64,000 bases of DNA from Gilliamella sp. wkB308 (GTDB lineage: Bacteria > Pseudomonadota > Gammaproteobacteria > Enterobacterales > Orbaceae): the NCBI RefSeq assembly GCF_001690185.1, contig NZ_LZGN01000042.1:25939-89938 (forward strand). Reading direction: 5' to 3'. This document shows, piece by piece, positions 15,766 to 25,941 of this stretch; positions within the stretch are counted from its first letter, which is position 1, and each line of letters opens with the position of its first letter. A program made the position numbers and the translations under genes. Under the pieces are notes generated by a model. That model was not told where the DNA came from. It ran no database searches and worked only from the letters and a program-made list of their open reading frames with translations.

Positions 15766-17379
15766 ATGAAAAAGAATGTGATATTTGGTTTTTTGGGTAA
15801 TGTGCTGGATAACCGAGGTAGAGGTAAAAAACGCTGGGCGCGTTGGCGGCCAACGATTGATTTGTGCAGACAAGCTGATTTAGCTATTTCTCGTTTGGAA
15901 CTGCTTTATTTTGCCAATGATGAGCAGCTACTTTGTGATATTGTTAATGATATAAAAATTCTATCCCCTAATACCGAAATTAAACCTATTGTCATTAATA
16001 TTGCTGATCCATGGGATTTTGAGCAGGTTTATACTTGTTTATTTGATATTGCTAAACGATATTCTTTTGATCCAGATAAAGAAGATTACTATTTGCATAT
16101 CACAACCGGAACCCATGTAGCGCAAATTTGTTGGTTCTTATTAGCTGAATCACGTTACTACCCAGCTAAGTTATTGCAAACGTCACCACCAGTAAAATCA
16201 AATAAAGTTGAAGAAAGAATTTATAATAATGAGGCGGAACTGATTGCCAATAGTCCTAAAGGAAAAGCTAACACCATTGATTTGAATCTTAATCGTTATG
16301 ATCAAATTCTTAACCGCTTTCAGCAATATGCCAGTGAAGCTACCGAGCTTTTAAAATCGGGAATCCCCACACGCAATCAACTGTTTAACCAGTTAATTGC
16401 TGAAATCGAACAAGTGGCCAGCCGTTCTTATGCCCCTATGTTATTATGTGGGCCAACTGGTGCAGGAAAATCATTTTTAGCGAAACAGATCTATTTACTT
16501 AAACAAAGTAACCATCAAATCAGTGGTCAATTTGTTGAGATTAACTGCGCCACCTTACGTGGCGATAGTGCTATATCTACCTTATTTGGTCATGTCAAAG
16601 GCGCGTTTACGGGGGCAAATCTGGCGCGGACTGGATTGTTAAAAAGTGCCGATGGAGGATTGCTGTTTTTAGATGAGATCGGGGAGCTTGGGTTAGACGA
16701 GCAAGCAATGCTATTAAAAGCGATTGAAGAAAAGCAATTTTATCCATTTGGTAGTGATAAACCAATTAAGAGTGATTTTCAGCTGATTGCCGGCACCAAT
16801 AAAGACCTTAAACAGGCAATCAGTCAAGGTGAGTTTCGCGAAGATCTGTATGCCCGTATTAATCTGTGGACTTATACATTGCCAAGGCTAGCCGAGCGTA
16901 AAGAGGATATCGAACCGAATATTGATTATGAACTGGCGCGTTACGCCAAAGAATATGGCTTGATGCCACGTTTTAATCGTGAGTCGCGCAGTGCCTATTT
17001 ACAGTTTGCAATTTCGAATGAAGCATTATGGAAAGGAAACTTTCGTGAACTCACCGCATCTATTACGCGTATGGCAACGCTGGCACCACAAGGTAATATT
17101 ACAATTGAGCAAGTCGAACAAGAGATTAAACGTTTAAAACAAAACTGGCAAGGCGATCAGCCAAATAATTCATTAATTCCACAAGAAATAGATGAATTTG
17201 ATCGCCACCAATTAGAAAAAGTTATCGAGATATGTCAAAAAAGTGCCAGTCTATCAGAAGCTGGTCGAAAGCTTTTTGCTGTTTCGAGAACCAAAAAACA
17301 GAAGAGTAATGATGCCGACAGGCTGAAAAAATATTTGGCGAAGTTTGGGCTGAGTTGGGATGAGATTAAACAGGTATAA
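15766..17379 (+). CDS. rtcR: RNA-repair transcriptional activator RtcR
   Basis: A 537-residue sigma54-dependent enhancer-binding protein, close in length and sequence to E. coli RtcR. Residues 1-185 are the CARF sensor (FGFLGNVLDNRGRG; HITTGTHVAQICWFLLAESRYYPAKLLQTSPP), which binds an RNA-derived ligand made during RNA damage. The AAA+ domain has GPTGAGKS (229-236), the sigma54-contact loop GAFTGA (279-284) and FLDEIGE (301-307). The C-terminal end forms the DNA-binding region (SEAGRKLFAVSR...DADRLKKYLAKFGL). It is transcribed away from the operon it should control. Its stop overlaps the end of the convergent gene by 14 bases. Confidence 0.95.
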   Translation: MKKNVIFGFLGNVLDNRGRGKKRWARWRPTIDLCRQADLAISRLELLYFANDEQLLCDIVNDIKILSPNTEIKPIVINIADPWDFEQVYTCLFDIAKRYSFDPDKEDYYLHITTGTHVAQICWFLLAESRYYPAKLLQTSPPVKSNKVEERIYNNEAELIANSPKGKANTIDLNLNRYDQILNRFQQYASEATELLKSGIPTRNQLFNQLIAEIEQVASRSYAPMLLCGPTGAGKSFLAKQIYLLKQSNHQISGQFVEINCATLRGDSAISTLFGHVKGAFTGANLARTGLLKSADGGLLFLDEIGELGLDEQAMLLKAIEEKQFYPFGSDKPIKSDFQLIAGTNKDLKQAISQGEFREDLYARINLWTYTLPRLAERKEDIEPNIDYELARYAKEYGLMPRFNRESRSAYLQFAISNEALWKGNFRELTASITRMATLAPQGNITIEQVEQEIKRLKQNWQGDQPNNSLIPQEIDEFDRHQLEKVIEICQKSASLSEAGRKLFAVSRTKKQKSNDADRLKKYLAKFGLSWDEIKQV

Positions 17380-18223
17380 CTGAATGAATAGCATCAGAGA
17401 ACTTTTTTTCTATATTATGAATTTTGACTTGTTTTAATACGATTTTATTTGGTGTTGAACAATGATGAACTAAATAGCAATATAAAAAAGTTAACAGTTG
17501 GGCTCGATTAAAAAGTTGTTGGAATGAATAAGAAAGCGGCGTATCAAGATATTTGATATGAATGGATAAGGTTTTATCGATTAAATGGTTAGTAATATTT
17601 TTCAGTGGTTCACTATTTTTCTGTAATTGAGGTAGTCCGAAATTCGTGGTTAAATGATAGAGAGTTGAATAATCTGATATACGACTAAGTTGATTGCAAA
17701 AAGTTCTAAACTGTTTTATTAAATAAGCATCTAAATAACATTCTTTAATTTTGAGATGAAAATGTTTTGAATTATCGATAGGTTGTATAATTCCCGCCAC
17801 CTCATATACTGCGATGGTCGCATAAATATACAAACCGACTAATGTATCTTGCCCTTGTGATGATAATTCATCAAAGTTAAGGTTAGCTTTTTCGAGATCT
17901 TCCGAAATTATTTCTTTGTACAAATTTAATTGCGCTAAGAAATTTGCTTCTTCACCTGTGTTGCTATCATTAAGCACTAAATAAATTCCACAAATATAAG
18001 TTTGGTAGTAATTAAATTTAGTTGTATTAAAAACAAAATGTAACACAGACTGTTTATATCGTTTTACTATTTTAGCTAATGATTTACTAACATATTTATC
18101 GATTAATTTATTCGAGCATTGCCAAGGTGAATATAATAACCCTTTAAACAATGCGTTGATTTCAGGGTTACTATTTTGCTTATTGGTGATTATTTCTAGC
18201 AAATCAATTTGTTCTTGACGCAT
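17366..18223 (-). CDS. unknown protein, last gene of the hsd operon
   Basis: A 285-residue, mostly helical, soluble protein that I do not recognise. It begins three bases after the hsdS stop, so it is almost certainly co-transcribed with hsdR-hsdM-hsdS. The sequence shows no nuclease, ATPase or helix-turn-helix motif; Leu, Ile, Tyr and Asn are abundant. It overlaps the 3' end of convergent rtcR by 14 bases, so the two genes share terminal coding sequence. A role in tuning or protecting the restriction system is a guess from position. Confidence 0.6.
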   Translation of the reverse strand: MRQEQIDLLEIITNKQNSNPEINALFKGLLYSPWQCSNKLIDKYVSKSLAKIVKRYKQSVLHFVFNTTKFNYYQTYICGIYLVLNDSNTGEEANFLAQLNLYKEIISEDLEKANLNFDELSSQGQDTLVGLYIYATIAVYEVAGIIQPIDNSKHFHLKIKECYLDAYLIKQFRTFCNQLSRISDYSTLYHLTTNFGLPQLQKNSEPLKNITNHLIDKTLSIHIKYLDTPLSYSFQQLFNRAQLLTFLYCYLVHHCSTPNKIVLKQVKIHNIEKKFSDAIHSVIPV

Positions 18224-18226
18224 TGA

Positions 18227-19558
18227 TTATTTTTTCTTTTTGTTTTTATTGTTTTGTTCGCGTTCAACTTGAATTTTTTCAAGTAAGGATGCAGCTGAAT
18301 TTTCACCCGTAATTAAATCAGGATTTTTAGTGCGCCATTGGGCGGTTAATTCACCACGAAACGCTTTGGCTAAAATTGATTGCGGTAAATGATTCACTTT
18401 TTCTAAAGCTATATTAACCTGTTGTTCAATTTTATCAGCATAGGCAAATAATTGTTCTACACGACGGACGATTTCGTTTTGTTCTTCTAGTGAAGGAATT
18501 TGAATTGGATATTCGCCAAGTTTTTGAGCATTAATATTAGATTGACTCACTCCATCTGATTTGACTTCATAACAATATTGCTTTGCTTCTGGACTATTCA
18601 AATTGTAATTAAGATATTCAGGGATTAAATCATCTAAGCATTGAATTTTAATTAAATAACCTGCATAAATAGCTTTTCTTTCACCTCTATAAATAGAAGT
18701 TTTACCTACTAACTCTGGACTATTTGTTCTATTAAATAATACATCTCCGGCTATTAATTCATACTTATCTATCTCTGTTTGATCAGATGTATAAACTAAA
18801 TCAGTCCAGTCTAAATTCCCATTTTTAAGATTTCCCATTCTCAAAACAGGAACAGAACCAACTTTTTTAGATTTTGTAGATGTTCCATATGAAGGTTTTT
18901 TAATAAAATCTTTAAGTTTTCCATTTTTCCAATCATTTAGATTTTTACTTTCTCGCCATTCTCCCGTTAACTTACCACTCACGGCATCCGATAACACTGA
19001 CTGCCGAAACTGTTTTAGAAGTTCGGGAATTTGTTCAAGGCGTGATTTTGTTTCTTGTACTTGGGCTAGTAATAAGTCAAGTTTTTCAGCTATGATTTTT
19101 TGTTCATTGAACGGTGGTAGTAAAAATACAAATGAATTTAGATCATCTTTATTAAATCCATTTTGAGCTGAACGAGATAATAATCTTAAGGATCCTTGAA
19201 ATAGTTCTGATTCTAAGTATGCTTTCAAAAATCTTCTATCTAAATATTTACCAAATAATACTTTAGCTAAAGCAACATTATAAGCACCTTTCATTCCAGT
19301 ACAGATACGTCCTAAAGATGCCCCGTAACGTCCTATTAATACATCATCTTTATCACATAATTTTAATTTAGATGTTATTGGTATAAATGTTGGGACAGGT
19401 TTGTCGCCAAAATCTCGAATTTGAAGAAGGCGTATATAGCCTTCTTTTACTTGATCTAGAAAATTAGATTTGGGTGGTTGAGTACCACCTTGTATATCCA
19501 AGACATCAGTAAATTTAGTAACAATCCAACCTTCAGGTACAAGAAGAATATCGCTCAT
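18227..19558 (-). CDS. hsdS: type I restriction-modification specificity subunit
   Basis: A 443-residue S subunit with the standard two target-recognition domains, each followed by a conserved helical spacer: the first at about 1-155 ending in LPPFNEQKIIAEKLDLLLAQVQETKSRLEQIPELLKQFRQSVLSDAVSGKLTGEW, in outline, and the second at about 205-365 ending in IPSLEEQNEIVRRVEQLFAYADKIEQQV. The two halves share the repeated spacer pattern, as expected for recognising a split DNA site. It recruits HsdM and HsdR. Its ATG overlaps the hsdM stop as TAATG, so translation is coupled. The long variable regions give no direct readout of the target site. Confidence 0.9.
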   Translation of the reverse strand: MSDILLVPEGWIVTKFTDVLDIQGGTQPPKSNFLDQVKEGYIRLLQIRDFGDKPVPTFIPITSKLKLCDKDDVLIGRYGASLGRICTGMKGAYNVALAKVLFGKYLDRRFLKAYLESELFQGSLRLLSRSAQNGFNKDDLNSFVFLLPPFNEQKIIAEKLDLLLAQVQETKSRLEQIPELLKQFRQSVLSDAVSGKLTGEWRESKNLNDWKNGKLKDFIKKPSYGTSTKSKKVGSVPVLRMGNLKNGNLDWTDLVYTSDQTEIDKYELIAGDVLFNRTNSPELVGKTSIYRGERKAIYAGYLIKIQCLDDLIPEYLNYNLNSPEAKQYCYEVKSDGVSQSNINAQKLGEYPIQIPSLEEQNEIVRRVEQLFAYADKIEQQVNIALEKVNHLPQSILAKAFRGELTAQWRTKNPDLITGENSAASLLEKIQVEREQNNKNKKKK

Positions 19559-21159
19559 TATTCAGTTTCTCCCAAAGCACTCAACAAACTCTCCAACTTA
19601 TCCAAAGCAACTATTAACTCATCTTTAGCTTGCTTGGCAAGTATGGCGGGTTCTGGAAGTTTGGTTGCATCCACACTATTTTTATCTTTTAACCAACTGA
19701 TATCGAGTGAATCCTGTTTTGTGTCAGCAATCCAATCGCGGCTAAAACAGCGCCATCTTGATTGCGCTAGTTGAACATTAACGTCTAAGTTTTCTTGACT
19801 GGCTGACGAGTCTGCTTCGATATCATCTGGATTGAATGACCATTCACCTTCCTGTCTTGGACTGGTGCCGTCCGGATTGATACCATAAACAGTTTCAAAT
19901 GGTTGCAAATATTGCTCAGTAAATGGTGTACGTTTACCAAAGTTTGGCATATTAGTACGCAAATCATAAACCCAAACATTTTGTGTACAGTTTTCTTGTT
20001 GCAGTTTGTCTGTTACTGAGCCCTTAGTGAAAAATAGCACATTGGTTTTTACACCTTGGGCATAAAATATCCCGGTCGGTAAGCGTAGTATTGTATGTAA
20101 ATTACATTTATTCATTAAATCGCGACGAATATCAGTCCCTTTACCCGCTTCAAACAATACATTATCAGGCAATACCACGGCAGCTCGACCACCGGGTTTT
20201 AAATTACGGTAAATATGTTGTAAAAAAGCTAATTGCTTGTTGGTGGTTTCATAAGTTAAGTCTTTACGAGTAATACTGGCATCGCCACCTTTACTGGTAC
20301 CAAATGGTGGATTAGCGAGAATAATATCCGCAGGTTTTAGGTCTTGCCCAACTTGACCAAGTGAATTACCTAATAAAATTGCACCGTCATTACCGCCCTC
20401 TATACCGTGTAATAGACAATTCATTAAGGCAAGTCGACGAGTATTTGGCACTAATTCAACACCAATAAACGCTTCGTTTTTTTGAAAATCAGCTTCTTTA
20501 GCATCAAGATCATAATAATCGTTGGTTTGTTGCCGTAAATACTGATCTGCTGCGACAAGAAATCCTGCCGTTCCGGCAGCAGGATCTTGGATGATGTTTT
20601 TTATTTGTGGTTTAATACATCGCACCATGCAATTAATTAGTGGTCTTGGCGTAAAATACTGACCGGCACCGGATTTTGTTTCATTGGCATTTTTTTCTAA
20701 TAATCCTTCATAAAGATCGCCCAACCCATCCTTTTGAATACTAAACCAATCAATTTGATCTAATGTTTTGATCAGTTTTGCTAAGTGGCGCGGTTCTCGT
20801 AATCGAGTTTGTGCATCGGCATAAATGGCGCTTATTAATGGGTCATTATGTACTGTCACTTCAATGTATTGTTCTGGATTTTTAGGATCGATTTCTTGAC
20901 GCTTACCTGTTGATAAGGCTAATAACATGGCTTTATAATCATTTAATAGGGTAATACCTGATTTATCATTGAGATTAGTCCAACGACAACCAACAGGTAA
21001 AGGATGTTTTTGCAAAATCCCTGCTTCGGTATTTTCGTGTACCATTTTAATAAATAATAAAAGTACTAATTCAGTTACATAATCTGAATAGTTAATACCA
21101 TCATCACGCAATACATCACATAAATTCCATAGTTTTTGTACTATATTGTTATTAGTCAT
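19558..21159 (-). CDS. hsdM: type I restriction-modification adenine methyltransferase subunit
   Basis: A 533-residue N6-adenine methyltransferase. An N-terminal helical HsdM domain (residues 1-150, LWNLCDVLRDDGINYSDYVTELVLLLFIKM) precedes GAGQYFTPRPLI, the AdoMet-binding motif DPAAGTAGFL near residue 193, and the catalytic NPPFG near 283. It modifies host DNA with HsdS and is needed for cutting by HsdR. Length and motifs are complete, so the gene looks active. The hsdR stop lies about 110 bases upstream, so hsdR may share a promoter or have one of its own. Confidence 0.95.
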   Translation of the reverse strand: MTNNNIVQKLWNLCDVLRDDGINYSDYVTELVLLLFIKMVHENTEAGILQKHPLPVGCRWTNLNDKSGITLLNDYKAMLLALSTGKRQEIDPKNPEQYIEVTVHNDPLISAIYADAQTRLREPRHLAKLIKTLDQIDWFSIQKDGLGDLYEGLLEKNANETKSGAGQYFTPRPLINCMVRCIKPQIKNIIQDPAAGTAGFLVAADQYLRQQTNDYYDLDAKEADFQKNEAFIGVELVPNTRRLALMNCLLHGIEGGNDGAILLGNSLGQVGQDLKPADIILANPPFGTSKGGDASITRKDLTYETTNKQLAFLQHIYRNLKPGGRAAVVLPDNVLFEAGKGTDIRRDLMNKCNLHTILRLPTGIFYAQGVKTNVLFFTKGSVTDKLQQENCTQNVWVYDLRTNMPNFGKRTPFTEQYLQPFETVYGINPDGTSPRQEGEWSFNPDDIEADSSASQENLDVNVQLAQSRWRCFSRDWIADTKQDSLDISWLKDKNSVDATKLPEPAILAKQAKDELIVALDKLESLLSALGETE

Positions 21160-21270
21160 TTTTTATCCCAAGTTTATACTCGTATACTTAATAGGCGAGA
21201 CTAGTATTTTCATCGCCATTATGAATTAGAGTAAATGTATATTTTAGTAACTTCAAGTGACTTTGCTATA

Positions 21271-24200
21271 TTATGCGGTAAGTGCTGGCCAAATAGCCTC
21301 GCTTAATTCATCTAATACCGTATCAAGTTGATTGCCCAATATTTTATCAAGCTGCTTAGCGCCACCACTATCAGTAAAGCGATGATTAATAAATTCTTTA
21401 TCAATAACGATCTCAAAGATAATTTGTTTGGCTAAACGATCTAACCAATTGCGTTGAGCCGGTGTCCAATTATGATTTTGGTAGATTCGTTGCATGGCTT
21501 GATTAACGCGTTGTTCAAAAGGAATTAATGGTTCGCCCAAAGCAGCACGTCGGATATAACCAATAATACTCGCTGCAATATCTTGATTAGTTTGATTGCG
21601 TAAGGCAGTGCGTAAATTAGCTTCGGAATAACCTGCACCATCCAATAACAGTTTAACTTCTTTCAATTGCGCACGGGTTAAATCACGTGGGCGGTTAACA
21701 ACCACAGACAACGCAGCACTTTCATTTAATTGATTATGAATGAAATGATTAAAACTGTCTAAATAATCCTCGGGTCTTTGGTGAGAACCATAACTTTGCG
21801 AGCGTTCACGAAGATGATCTTCATGTTGAGAAATGAGTGGTAAACGTTCACTACCTAGCAATCGATTGACTTCATTTAATTGATTAATTAACCCATGATG
21901 TTGTTTGATAAAATTCGCAGCAGATTCAGGACCAATTTTATGTAAATAATTATGTAGTTTTTTCGGTTCAACATCCCATAAAGTTTGTAATTCATCTAAC
22001 TTTTGTCTTAATTCAGGCTTATTTTCCGCTTTTTGCTCAGCCTTACGCAAGATTCGCATTAATTTTTGATTTAATTGATTTAAAATTACATCAGCATAAG
22101 TTTCACCTGCCATATCACCTGATGTTTGTAATGCTTTAGTTAATAATTTAGGATCACTTAGTTCATCAATTAATTGCTCAAGGGTGATATTAGGATCTTT
22201 AACTAACGGTTGCATAGTGTTGACGTCTTTTAATGCGACATAAATATCAACCGGATCATATATTCGAAATACCGTTTTACCTATGTTATCACATCGTCTT
22301 GTTGCACGACCAATCATTTGTTCATATAAGATACGGGATTTGACTCGGCGCATAAAGACTAAATTACAAATTTTTGGCACATCAATACCGGTTGTTAATA
22401 AATCAACAGTGATAGCTATATTTGGATAGCGTTCATTTTTATATTGTTTGATTAATTGATCAACTTTATCACTCTGCCCGGTAATCTTAGCGACAGCAGC
22501 TTGATTATATTCACCATTATAGAGATTCTTAAATGCATCATCTAATAAGCGTTTAACCATATCTGCATGCAGATCGGTAGCACAGAAAATTAATGTTTTT
22601 TCTTCACCAAACGGATCGAGTTCATTTACCAATTGTTCGCAAATTACTCGGTTAAAGTTTTCATTTATTACCCGACGATTAAATGCATCTACTTCAAAAT
22701 TAAGCTCATCTTCTAATTCAGCAGTTTCAATTTCACCGGTTTGCGTATTGATGGAGCTTACTTTTTCACCTTTGGTAAACGTAATACCATTTTGTGTTAA
22801 TAAAGTTTGATAACGTATTGGCGGTTCATGATCAATTAACCAGTCATCGGCAACAGCTTCTCGATATGAATAAATATAAACAGGCTTACCAAAAATATCG
22901 CTAGTATGTTTTGCGGGTGTTGCCGTTAGCGCAATTTTTACCGCATCAAAATAATCTAATACTCGACGATAACTTGATAAATATTGCGTGGCGTCACGTA
23001 TTGCCATCTCACCTTCTGTCATTTCTTGATCTAATGTATAACCACGATGCGCCTCGTCAATTATGATGCAATCAAACTGATCGATTAAGGGTGGATTATC
23101 GCTCTTAAAAATGCGTTTGACCATTGCTTGCACGGTTGCCACTTGTATTCGTGTTTCAGCTTCAGTCACCATAGAACCAAGCTCGGCTAAGTTATAGATT
23201 TTAGATAAAGTGAGATTTTGTTCTAACGTGGCTTCATTAAAAGAATCTATTGCCTGTTCTCCTAAAGCGGTACGATCAACTAAAAATAGAATTCGTTTAA
23301 ATCGTTCAGTTTTTAAAAAGCGGTACATCAAACCTATAATTGTTCGAGTTTTACCTGTTCCTGTTGCCATCGCAATTAAAACTGTTCGTATCCCTTTGGA
23401 AAGGGTATTTTCTGTCGCAACAATTGCTTTCTCTTGATAATCCCTTAATTGCAAATAGGCAAATGGTTCTTGTTTTAGTTGTTGTTCAGCGTTTTCTCGA
23501 CTACGATTAAGTAGATCTAAGAGTCCTTGTGGTGAATGAAAGGATAATAAAGGACGCTTTAAATTGGCGCCATCACGAACATCACGAAACCATGTTCCTG
23601 ACTGTTCAGCTAATTGCTTAATGTATGGACGACCATTACAAGAATAAACAAAAGGAATTTTGTAGTGGCAATCTGATTCATCAGGCCAAGCAATCGTTCT
23701 TTTTTCAAGTTCCCATGCACCAATCAATGGTGGTAATACTTGGAAGCCTTTACTATAACGTTCAGCTTGACCGATTTTTCCGGAAACATTTTTATTCTTT
23801 TTCTTAGCTTCAACAACTGCAATTGGTGTTAATCCCGCAAATAAAACATAATCAGCCCATCCTTTTTCGCCTTTATGTTCTGTCGGCCATTCGGCAATGG
23901 CTAAATATTTATTTTTTTCTGGGCGAGTACCCTTTTTATAATTTAACTGTTCGGTGTCAGCTTGCCAACCCGCTTCAATAAGCTGCATATCAATTAAAAT
24001 TCGTGTGAGTTCTTCGCTTAATTCTATTTGTTGACTTGCTTTCTTAGCTTTCTTACTTATTGTATTACGAGATACTTTTTGAGCTTTTACGTCTTGTAGA
24101 GCAAGTGCTTGTTGTAAATCCTTAATCTTTATTTCATATTCTTTCTGTTGTTTGAGTAACATTGCCTCATTTTCTTGGGCCTGTTGAGATAGGGATCGCG

Positions 24201-24792
24201 CCTCTTCATCCATTTTTAAAGCTAAGGTTTCAAATTCAGTCTTTTCTTTAGCGAGTAATTCATTAAATTGTTGACTTGAATTGAGTTCAATATTGGCTTG
24301 TTCTAGTTCTATTTTAAGTTTACTGATTTCTGACTGTAAACTGCGCAAATGCTCGCTGGGGTCAACAAGTGGTTTAAAAGGTCCTGGTTTAAATAGCACA
24401 CCAGCTTGACTAAAAGATTGGTGAAACCATATTGCTAATTTGTAAGCAACTAAAAGTCCATCTTTTGCTTCTTTGTGCTTGGTTTTAAATTGATGAGTAG
24501 CTTTATTTCCTTCAATACGTAATGTATGAAAAAGATTTCGGATAATGGGTTCTAATTTGAGTTCATTACTAATCTTATACAACAAATCAGACTGAGAAGT
24601 GCGTTCATTAAATTCAATACCAGCCTTGGCAGCAATATGTTGTGCCATTGCTTCAGCTAATTGCCGTAATTTTATTAATGTGGTATTAGGATCACTGCTA
24701 AATGCTCGCTCGGCTGTACATGCTAATTCGACAAACAGTGGATCGTGTTCAACTAGAAAACCAAAATTTGATTGCTCTTTAATTATTATCAT
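21271..24792 (-). CDS. hsdR: type I restriction endonuclease subunit R, EcoEI-like
   Basis: A 1173-residue motor-nuclease. Residues 10-130 look like a DUF4145 (HEPN-like) domain, followed by a coiled coil (about 145-255). The nuclease core then appears with WADYVLF and VVEAKKKNK (the PD-(D/E)XK Asp and Glu-x-Lys). Superfamily-2 helicase motifs follow: MATGTGKTRT, LVDRTALGEQA, IIDEAHRGY, LTATPAKHT and IGRATRRC. A C-terminal EcoEI-type region binds HsdM/S. The ATG at 24792 follows GGAGATAGTGCTTA. No frameshift or lost motif is seen, so the system appears intact. It is the first gene of the restriction operon. Confidence 0.92.
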   Translation of the reverse strand: MIIIKEQSNFGFLVEHDPLFVELACTAERAFSSDPNTTLIKLRQLAEAMAQHIAAKAGIEFNERTSQSDLLYKISNELKLEPIIRNLFHTLRIEGNKATHQFKTKHKEAKDGLLVAYKLAIWFHQSFSQAGVLFKPGPFKPLVDPSEHLRSLQSEISKLKIELEQANIELNSSQQFNELLAKEKTEFETLALKMDEEARSLSQQAQENEAMLLKQQKEYEIKIKDLQQALALQDVKAQKVSRNTISKKAKKASQQIELSEELTRILIDMQLIEAGWQADTEQLNYKKGTRPEKNKYLAIAEWPTEHKGEKGWADYVLFAGLTPIAVVEAKKKNKNVSGKIGQAERYSKGFQVLPPLIGAWELEKRTIAWPDESDCHYKIPFVYSCNGRPYIKQLAEQSGTWFRDVRDGANLKRPLLSFHSPQGLLDLLNRSRENAEQQLKQEPFAYLQLRDYQEKAIVATENTLSKGIRTVLIAMATGTGKTRTIIGLMYRFLKTERFKRILFLVDRTALGEQAIDSFNEATLEQNLTLSKIYNLAELGSMVTEAETRIQVATVQAMVKRIFKSDNPPLIDQFDCIIIDEAHRGYTLDQEMTEGEMAIRDATQYLSSYRRVLDYFDAVKIALTATPAKHTSDIFGKPVYIYSYREAVADDWLIDHEPPIRYQTLLTQNGITFTKGEKVSSINTQTGEIETAELEDELNFEVDAFNRRVINENFNRVICEQLVNELDPFGEEKTLIFCATDLHADMVKRLLDDAFKNLYNGEYNQAAVAKITGQSDKVDQLIKQYKNERYPNIAITVDLLTTGIDVPKICNLVFMRRVKSRILYEQMIGRATRRCDNIGKTVFRIYDPVDIYVALKDVNTMQPLVKDPNITLEQLIDELSDPKLLTKALQTSGDMAGETYADVILNQLNQKLMRILRKAEQKAENKPELRQKLDELQTLWDVEPKKLHNYLHKIGPESAANFIKQHHGLINQLNEVNRLLGSERLPLISQHEDHLRERSQSYGSHQRPEDYLDSFNHFIHNQLNESAALSVVVNRPRDLTRAQLKEVKLLLDGAGYSEANLRTALRNQTNQDIAASIIGYIRRAALGEPLIPFEQRVNQAMQRIYQNHNWTPAQRNWLDRLAKQIIFEIVIDKEFINHRFTDSGGAKQLDKILGNQLDTVLDELSEAIWPALTA

Positions 24793-24863
24793 TAAGCACT
24801 ATCTCCATTAAAGTTATATCCTTTATCCTTTTTTATTATCTCAAATTTTGTATAATTTTATAG

Positions 24864-25136
24864 CTATTTTTTTATTTTCAAAGCATTTCTTCGGTAGGCT
24901 ATTTAAGCGGAGTGCCAATTGGTTTTATCATTACCTTAATGTCACCAATTTTCTTCATATTAATTATGGGAGATGATTATAAATCGATTTTTAATCTAGA
25001 TTTTATTATGGGGATGTTAGGTATCACATCAATGATAACCCTCAATTTTATAATCTACCCGGCAATATTATTATGCTGTCATTATTTTATTGGTGGGATA
25101 CAAAAAATATCAAGTAAGCTTGCTTTGAAGCAATAA
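24864..25136 (+). pseudogene. 5'-truncated relative of the 5894-6337 membrane protein
   Basis: An open frame from a TAG at 24861 to the stop at 25136 encodes about 90 residues. Its last 49 codons are nearly identical to the end of the membrane protein at 5894-6337 (shared repeat), and the preceding about 25 are clearly related (GVPIGFIITLMSPIF against GVLIGIIIPAMPPIV) but diverged. The first two membrane segments of the longer protein are missing and no normal start is present; a GTG at 24912 would give 74 residues. It is most likely a remnant. Confidence 0.65.
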
Positions 25137-25941
25137 TCATTTGTCCGAACTAGTCAAAAAAACGCCCAACTATTTTAAACTGTTGAACTCATTAGATTGG
25201 ATTGTTGATATTGAATTATCTGCTGTTATTTTAGGTGTTTCCTAATAAAAATTAGTAAAATTAGAATCCAAACTAAAATGCTAAATGATTTTTATTGCAG
25301 TTTACGATGAACCTATCAGGCAAGCATAAAATAATCATCACAGGTATGACCAAGATTAATTAACTACTGCTAAGTCTAAGAAAAATATGCTATATTATTT
25401 TTTAATTGATTTTACAAGGTGATAAAATGGATATAAAACTAACCAAGCATGACAAACGCTATATTGAAGGCACAGACGATGTCTACAGCATTATGCAACG
25501 TGTGTTATTGCGTGATAACCAAATCGACCAAGAAAAAGAGCATCTTTGGATGATTGGGATGAATCAAGCTGGTTATATCCTGTATATCGAACTGATTGCA
25601 CTTGGCAGTTATAAATCGGTCGACGTTGAACCGATGAATGTATTTCGTGTTGCGGTAATGAAAAACGCCTCACGCGTGATATTAGTACATAACCACCCGT
25701 CAGGATCACTGACGCCGTCCGAAGCAGATAAAGATATCACCGATCGCCTAATCCAAGTCGGACGAATTTTAAATATCGACCTAATCGACCACCTAATCAT
25801 CACCCCAAAATCCTATATCAGCTTCCGCAGTACTAAACTTATGGACGAGTTAGAACAAAGCCTAAAATACGTCCCAACTTATCAAGTGGTTGAACGTATT
25901 CGTAAGGAAGAAAAGTTGATTGCTAAAGAGAAGTTGGCGGT
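24989..25941. repeat. 953-bp direct repeat, copy 2
   Basis: This matches 6190-7142 in the same orientation with about 30 substitutions and no gap. Most changes inside the radC-like gene are silent, the clearest exceptions being Thr3 to Ile and Asp to Glu in PSDADK. No transposase or terminal inverted repeats accompany it, so it is not a recognisable insertion sequence. Confidence 0.9.

Noticed and set aside
6190..25941. The 953-bp repeats as insertion sequences
   Set aside because: No transposase, no terminal inverted repeats, no target-site duplication; the repeat ends inside a gene.
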